Shown in pieces: positions 62,060 through 64,000 of a DNA stretch of 64,000 bases. A program made the translations under genes and the position numbers. The notes beneath the pieces were generated by a model. The model saw only the letters and a program-made list of their open reading frames with translations. It searched no databases and was not told the origin of the DNA. The stretch comes from Mycobacterium sp. BK086 (GTDB taxonomy: Bacteria; Actinomycetota; Actinomycetes; Mycobacteriales; Mycobacteriaceae), in assembly GCA_004362315.1 (NCBI GenBank), contig SNWL01000005.1, forward strand, positions 558,001-622,000, read 5' to 3'. How positions within the stretch are numbered: the stretch's first letter is position 1; every line of letters begins with the position of its first letter.

Positions 62060-62084
62060 GCCTCAAGTTGTACCCTCGATAATC
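62060..62084. promoter_or_regulatory. Short divergent promoter, amidohydrolase and AraC genes
   Basis: Only 25 bases separate the divergent starts, so the regulator's promoter must lie in or overlap the amidohydrolase coding start. TACCCT at 62071-62076 is a candidate -10 that would give a leaderless regulator message. No repeat is obvious. Confidence 0.25.
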
Positions 62085-62918
62085 GTGACCGTCTCCGCAC
62101 ATTCGGCCAGAGGTTTCGCTCAACCGGCCAACATCGGCCAGGTGGAGCTGCGCCGGGGTGGGCGGGTCCTGGCCGGCAGCTACCTCTACGAGGGAGAACT
62201 GCTGGTCACCGGCTGGCATTTTCACGACGTGCACCAGATCGAGTACGCGATCGGCGGGGTGGTCGAGGTCGAGACGACCTCGGCGCACTATCTGTTGCCA
62301 CCTCAGCAGGCGGCCTGGATCCCGGCCGGCCTGGAACATCAGGCGACGATGAACCCGTCGGTCAAGACGCTGGCGGTGATGTTCGACCCCGAGCTCATTC
62401 CCGCCCCCGGCGACCGCGCCCGCATCCTGGCGGTCTCGCCCCTGATCCGGGAGATGATGCTCTACGCGTTGCGCTGGCCGATCTATCGAGCGGGCGGTGA
62501 TGAGGCCTCGGACGCGTTCTTCCGCACGCTCGCCAATCTGGTGGCCGAGGCGCTGGATCATGAAGCGCCGCTGAGCCTTCCGAGCTCGGATGATCCGGTG
62601 GTCGCCGCGGCGATGGCCTACACCAAGGAGCACCTGCAGTCGGTGAGCCTGCAAGAGGTCTGCAAGGCGGTCGCGGTCTCCGAGCGCACACTGCGGCGGC
62701 AATTCCAGAGCGAAGCCGAGATGTCCTGGCGCACTTACCTTCTGCACGCCAGGATGCTGCGGGCGATGGCGCTGCTGGCCGCCCCGACGCAAAGTGTCCA
62801 GCAGACCGCGACCGCCGTCGGCTTCGACAGTGTCGGCTCGTTCACCAGGGCCTTCAGTCAGTTCTGCGGAGAGACCCCGTCGTCATACCGAAGGCGTGTC
62901 ACCAACACCGGTGGGTGA
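62085..62918 (+). CDS. AraC family transcriptional regulator
   Basis: The 277-residue regulator has an N-terminal cupin-type ligand domain (GWHFHDVHQIEYAIGG, LLPPQQAAWIPAGLEHQA) and a C-terminal double helix-turn-helix (VSLQEVCKAVAVSERTLRRQFQSE, QQTATAVGFDSVGSFTRAFSQFCGETPSSYRR). It is divergent from the amidohydrolase gene and probably controls it. The GTG at 62085 gives the expected N-terminus. Confidence 0.9.
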   Translation: MTVSAHSARGFAQPANIGQVELRRGGRVLAGSYLYEGELLVTGWHFHDVHQIEYAIGGVVEVETTSAHYLLPPQQAAWIPAGLEHQATMNPSVKTLAVMFDPELIPAPGDRARILAVSPLIREMMLYALRWPIYRAGGDEASDAFFRTLANLVAEALDHEAPLSLPSSDDPVVAAAMAYTKEHLQSVSLQEVCKAVAVSERTLRRQFQSEAEMSWRTYLLHARMLRAMALLAAPTQSVQQTATAVGFDSVGSFTRAFSQFCGETPSSYRRRVTNTGG

Positions 62919-63130
62919 GGTGACCGCGCGCCGATGGGTGCGCTCATGCCAGCGCAGGCGCAACAACAACAACCCGCGGTGCGCCTCGAACCCCAGCGAC
63001 AACGGATGTCGCCAGGAGCCCGATCGTGTTCGCCGTGTTTGTGTCACCACTCCACTGTGCCAGCCGAGCGATTCAGGTTGCCGCGACACACCCCTCACTG
63101 TGCCGCTTGTCACCTGAAGTTCGTTGTCTG

Positions 63131-63805
63131 TCAAGAATCCTCGTCAGCACCGGTAATGGCGGCGACCAGCATGGTCAGTTCGCCGCCCAGCGCGCCGCGA
63201 ACCTCGTGGCCGGCGCGCTTGGCCGACTCGCTGACGTCGCCGCGAGCAGCGACCGCAGTGGCGCGCAGTTCGGTGACGTTGCGGCCGAACGCCTCGCGCA
63301 CATTGTCACCCTTGGTGGCCGCTGCCGCGACTGCAAAGGCGCCGTCGAGGGCCGAGCCGGCCACGGTGCCCTGTGCGGAAGCCAGCGAACCCGCGACCTC
63401 ACCGGCGTATCCGAGGACCGCCACCGGCAGAGTGGCCTGATGGCCGACGTAGGTGGTGACGGCCGCGCGCAACCGCCCGCCGGCTTCCTCGAACACATCC
63501 TGGACGCCGCTGCCCGTGCGTTCCCACGCCGACGCGATGCTCTCGCCGTCCTGAATGGCGCCCGCGAACGTCGCCGGTGCGTGGGCGATCGCGGTGCCGA
63601 CATCCGTTGCGGCGTCGATGAGTTGACTGCCCAACGCCTGGCCGGCGGCGATCTGACGCTCGAGGACCTGGCGGATGGCGAGCTTCATGCGTTCGTCCTG
63701 CGGTTCCGGCAGGATCTCCGCGTCGAGCACTTCAGCGACCTCGACGACGTCGTCGGCGGTCGGAACGGCGGTGACTGTTTCGGACTCGGTCGTGGATTCA
63801 GACAT
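63131..63805 (-). CDS. Hypothetical helical protein
   Basis: The 224-residue protein has an acidic N-terminus and a long Ala-rich, predicted helical body (about residues 35-220) with no signal peptide or membrane span. It may form a coiled-coil-like bundle. I do not recognise a family. The start is ATG 63805. It is convergent with the AraC gene across a 212-base gap that holds no other clear feature. Confidence 0.68.
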   Translation of the reverse strand: MSESTTESETVTAVPTADDVVEVAEVLDAEILPEPQDERMKLAIRQVLERQIAAGQALGSQLIDAATDVGTAIAHAPATFAGAIQDGESIASAWERTGSGVQDVFEEAGGRLRAAVTTYVGHQATLPVAVLGYAGEVAGSLASAQGTVAGSALDGAFAVAAAATKGDNVREAFGRNVTELRATAVAARGDVSESAKRAGHEVRGALGGELTMLVAAITGADEDS

Positions 63806-64000
63806 GCGCCCAGTCAACGCGTCCGGGCCGACGCGACGATATCGGCGAAGTGACGAACGGGACTCCGGCAGGCAAAGAGAAGGAAGTCCGGCTTCCCCCG
63901 GCTACCAGGCTGCCACCAGCTGGTATCCAGCTAGTTGCCAGAAAGTCGTCCTATCCTCAGTTTTCGCGTCCCGGCGACTGTGACGCTGCCTGTCGGAGAC
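63806..64000. other. Intergenic sequence at the window end
   Basis: Upstream of the helical-protein gene I see no clear coding sequence in the last 195 bases. The stretch 63901-63950 is richer in A/T and has inexact repeats of CAGCTGG/CAGCTAG that may be regulatory. The next gene is out of view. Confidence 0.3.

Noticed and set aside
62883-63134. 83-residue minus-strand open frame in the gap after the AraC gene
   Set aside because: It overlaps the end of the regulator gene, has no ribosome site or domain, and has the look of non-coding sequence.
1-64000. CRISPR arrays, insertion sequences, prophage or attachment sites
   Set aside because: No regularly spaced repeats, transposase, integrase or phage structural gene was seen; the DUF222/HNH gene alone is not evidence of an active element.

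Overview
The window is about 67% GC chromosome from a mycobacterium, most likely a fast-growing Mycolicibacterium. The species call is inference. It rests on furA-katG, an LpqH-type 19 kDa lipoprotein, an MPT53/DsbE-CcdA pair, a DUF4193 protein, a 13E12-type DUF222/HNH protein, a RipD-like inactive NlpC/P60 protein and a 'mycobacterial-type' MTHFR-like protein, together with many GTG starts, ATGA/GTGA overlaps and probable leaderless starts. I recognise no rRNA, tRNA, CRISPR array, prophage or insertion sequence.

Layout. 1-5.2 kb: the end of a Tex-like S1 protein, a type III polyketide synthase with an isoprenylcysteine-type methyltransferase, a three-gene cobalt hydrolase operon that looks like thiocyanate hydrolase with a fused beta-alpha subunit, and a thioesterase-fold protein. 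5.2-13.8 kb: a large secreted protein with a carbohydrate-binding-like domain, an enoyl-CoA hydratase, a PheC-like periplasmic protein, a TesB thioesterase, DUF4193, an HSL-type esterase, an inactive NlpC/P60 protein and two membrane proteins. 13.8-18.3 kb: a PucR regulator divergent from methylmalonate-semialdehyde dehydrogenase and a class III aminotransferase, a probable beta-amino-acid or valine catabolic unit. 18.3-28.5 kb: housekeeping and accessory enzymes including glycogen phosphorylase, a MOSC protein, and an MTHFR-like gene coupled to a MenC-like protein that has lost catalytic residues. 28.5-33.3 kb: oxidative stress and redox functions (FurA, KatG, a strong hairpin, CcdA-like and DsbE-like proteins). 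33.4-41.6 kb: a TetR-DUF1214-sulfotransferase operon, a Mug glycosylase, an aldo/keto reductase, a DUF222/HNH protein, a membrane-tethered Mrr-like nuclease, an LLM oxidoreductase and a STAS protein. 41.6-52.9 kb: secreted protein, YeiH-like transporter with a 46-aa leader protein, Cdh, a Mop-type regulator with ModA but no ModBC, a phosphodiesterase, a nitroreductase, two GGDEF proteins (one intact, one degenerate), YaaA and an agmatinase-family enzyme. 52.9-59.2 kb: a five-gene cluster built around a CHAT protease with an intact His/Cys dyad, a helical-repeat partner and three unrecognised proteins. 59.2-64 kb: LpqH, an AbiEi/DUF559-like protein, an amidohydrolase divergent from an AraC regulator, and a hypothetical protein.

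The two best candidates for an undescribed system are the CHAT cluster (52978-59160) and the fused-subunit thiocyanate-hydrolase-like operon (2295-4195). Family assignments come from reading motifs and from memory of family sequences; no search was run.
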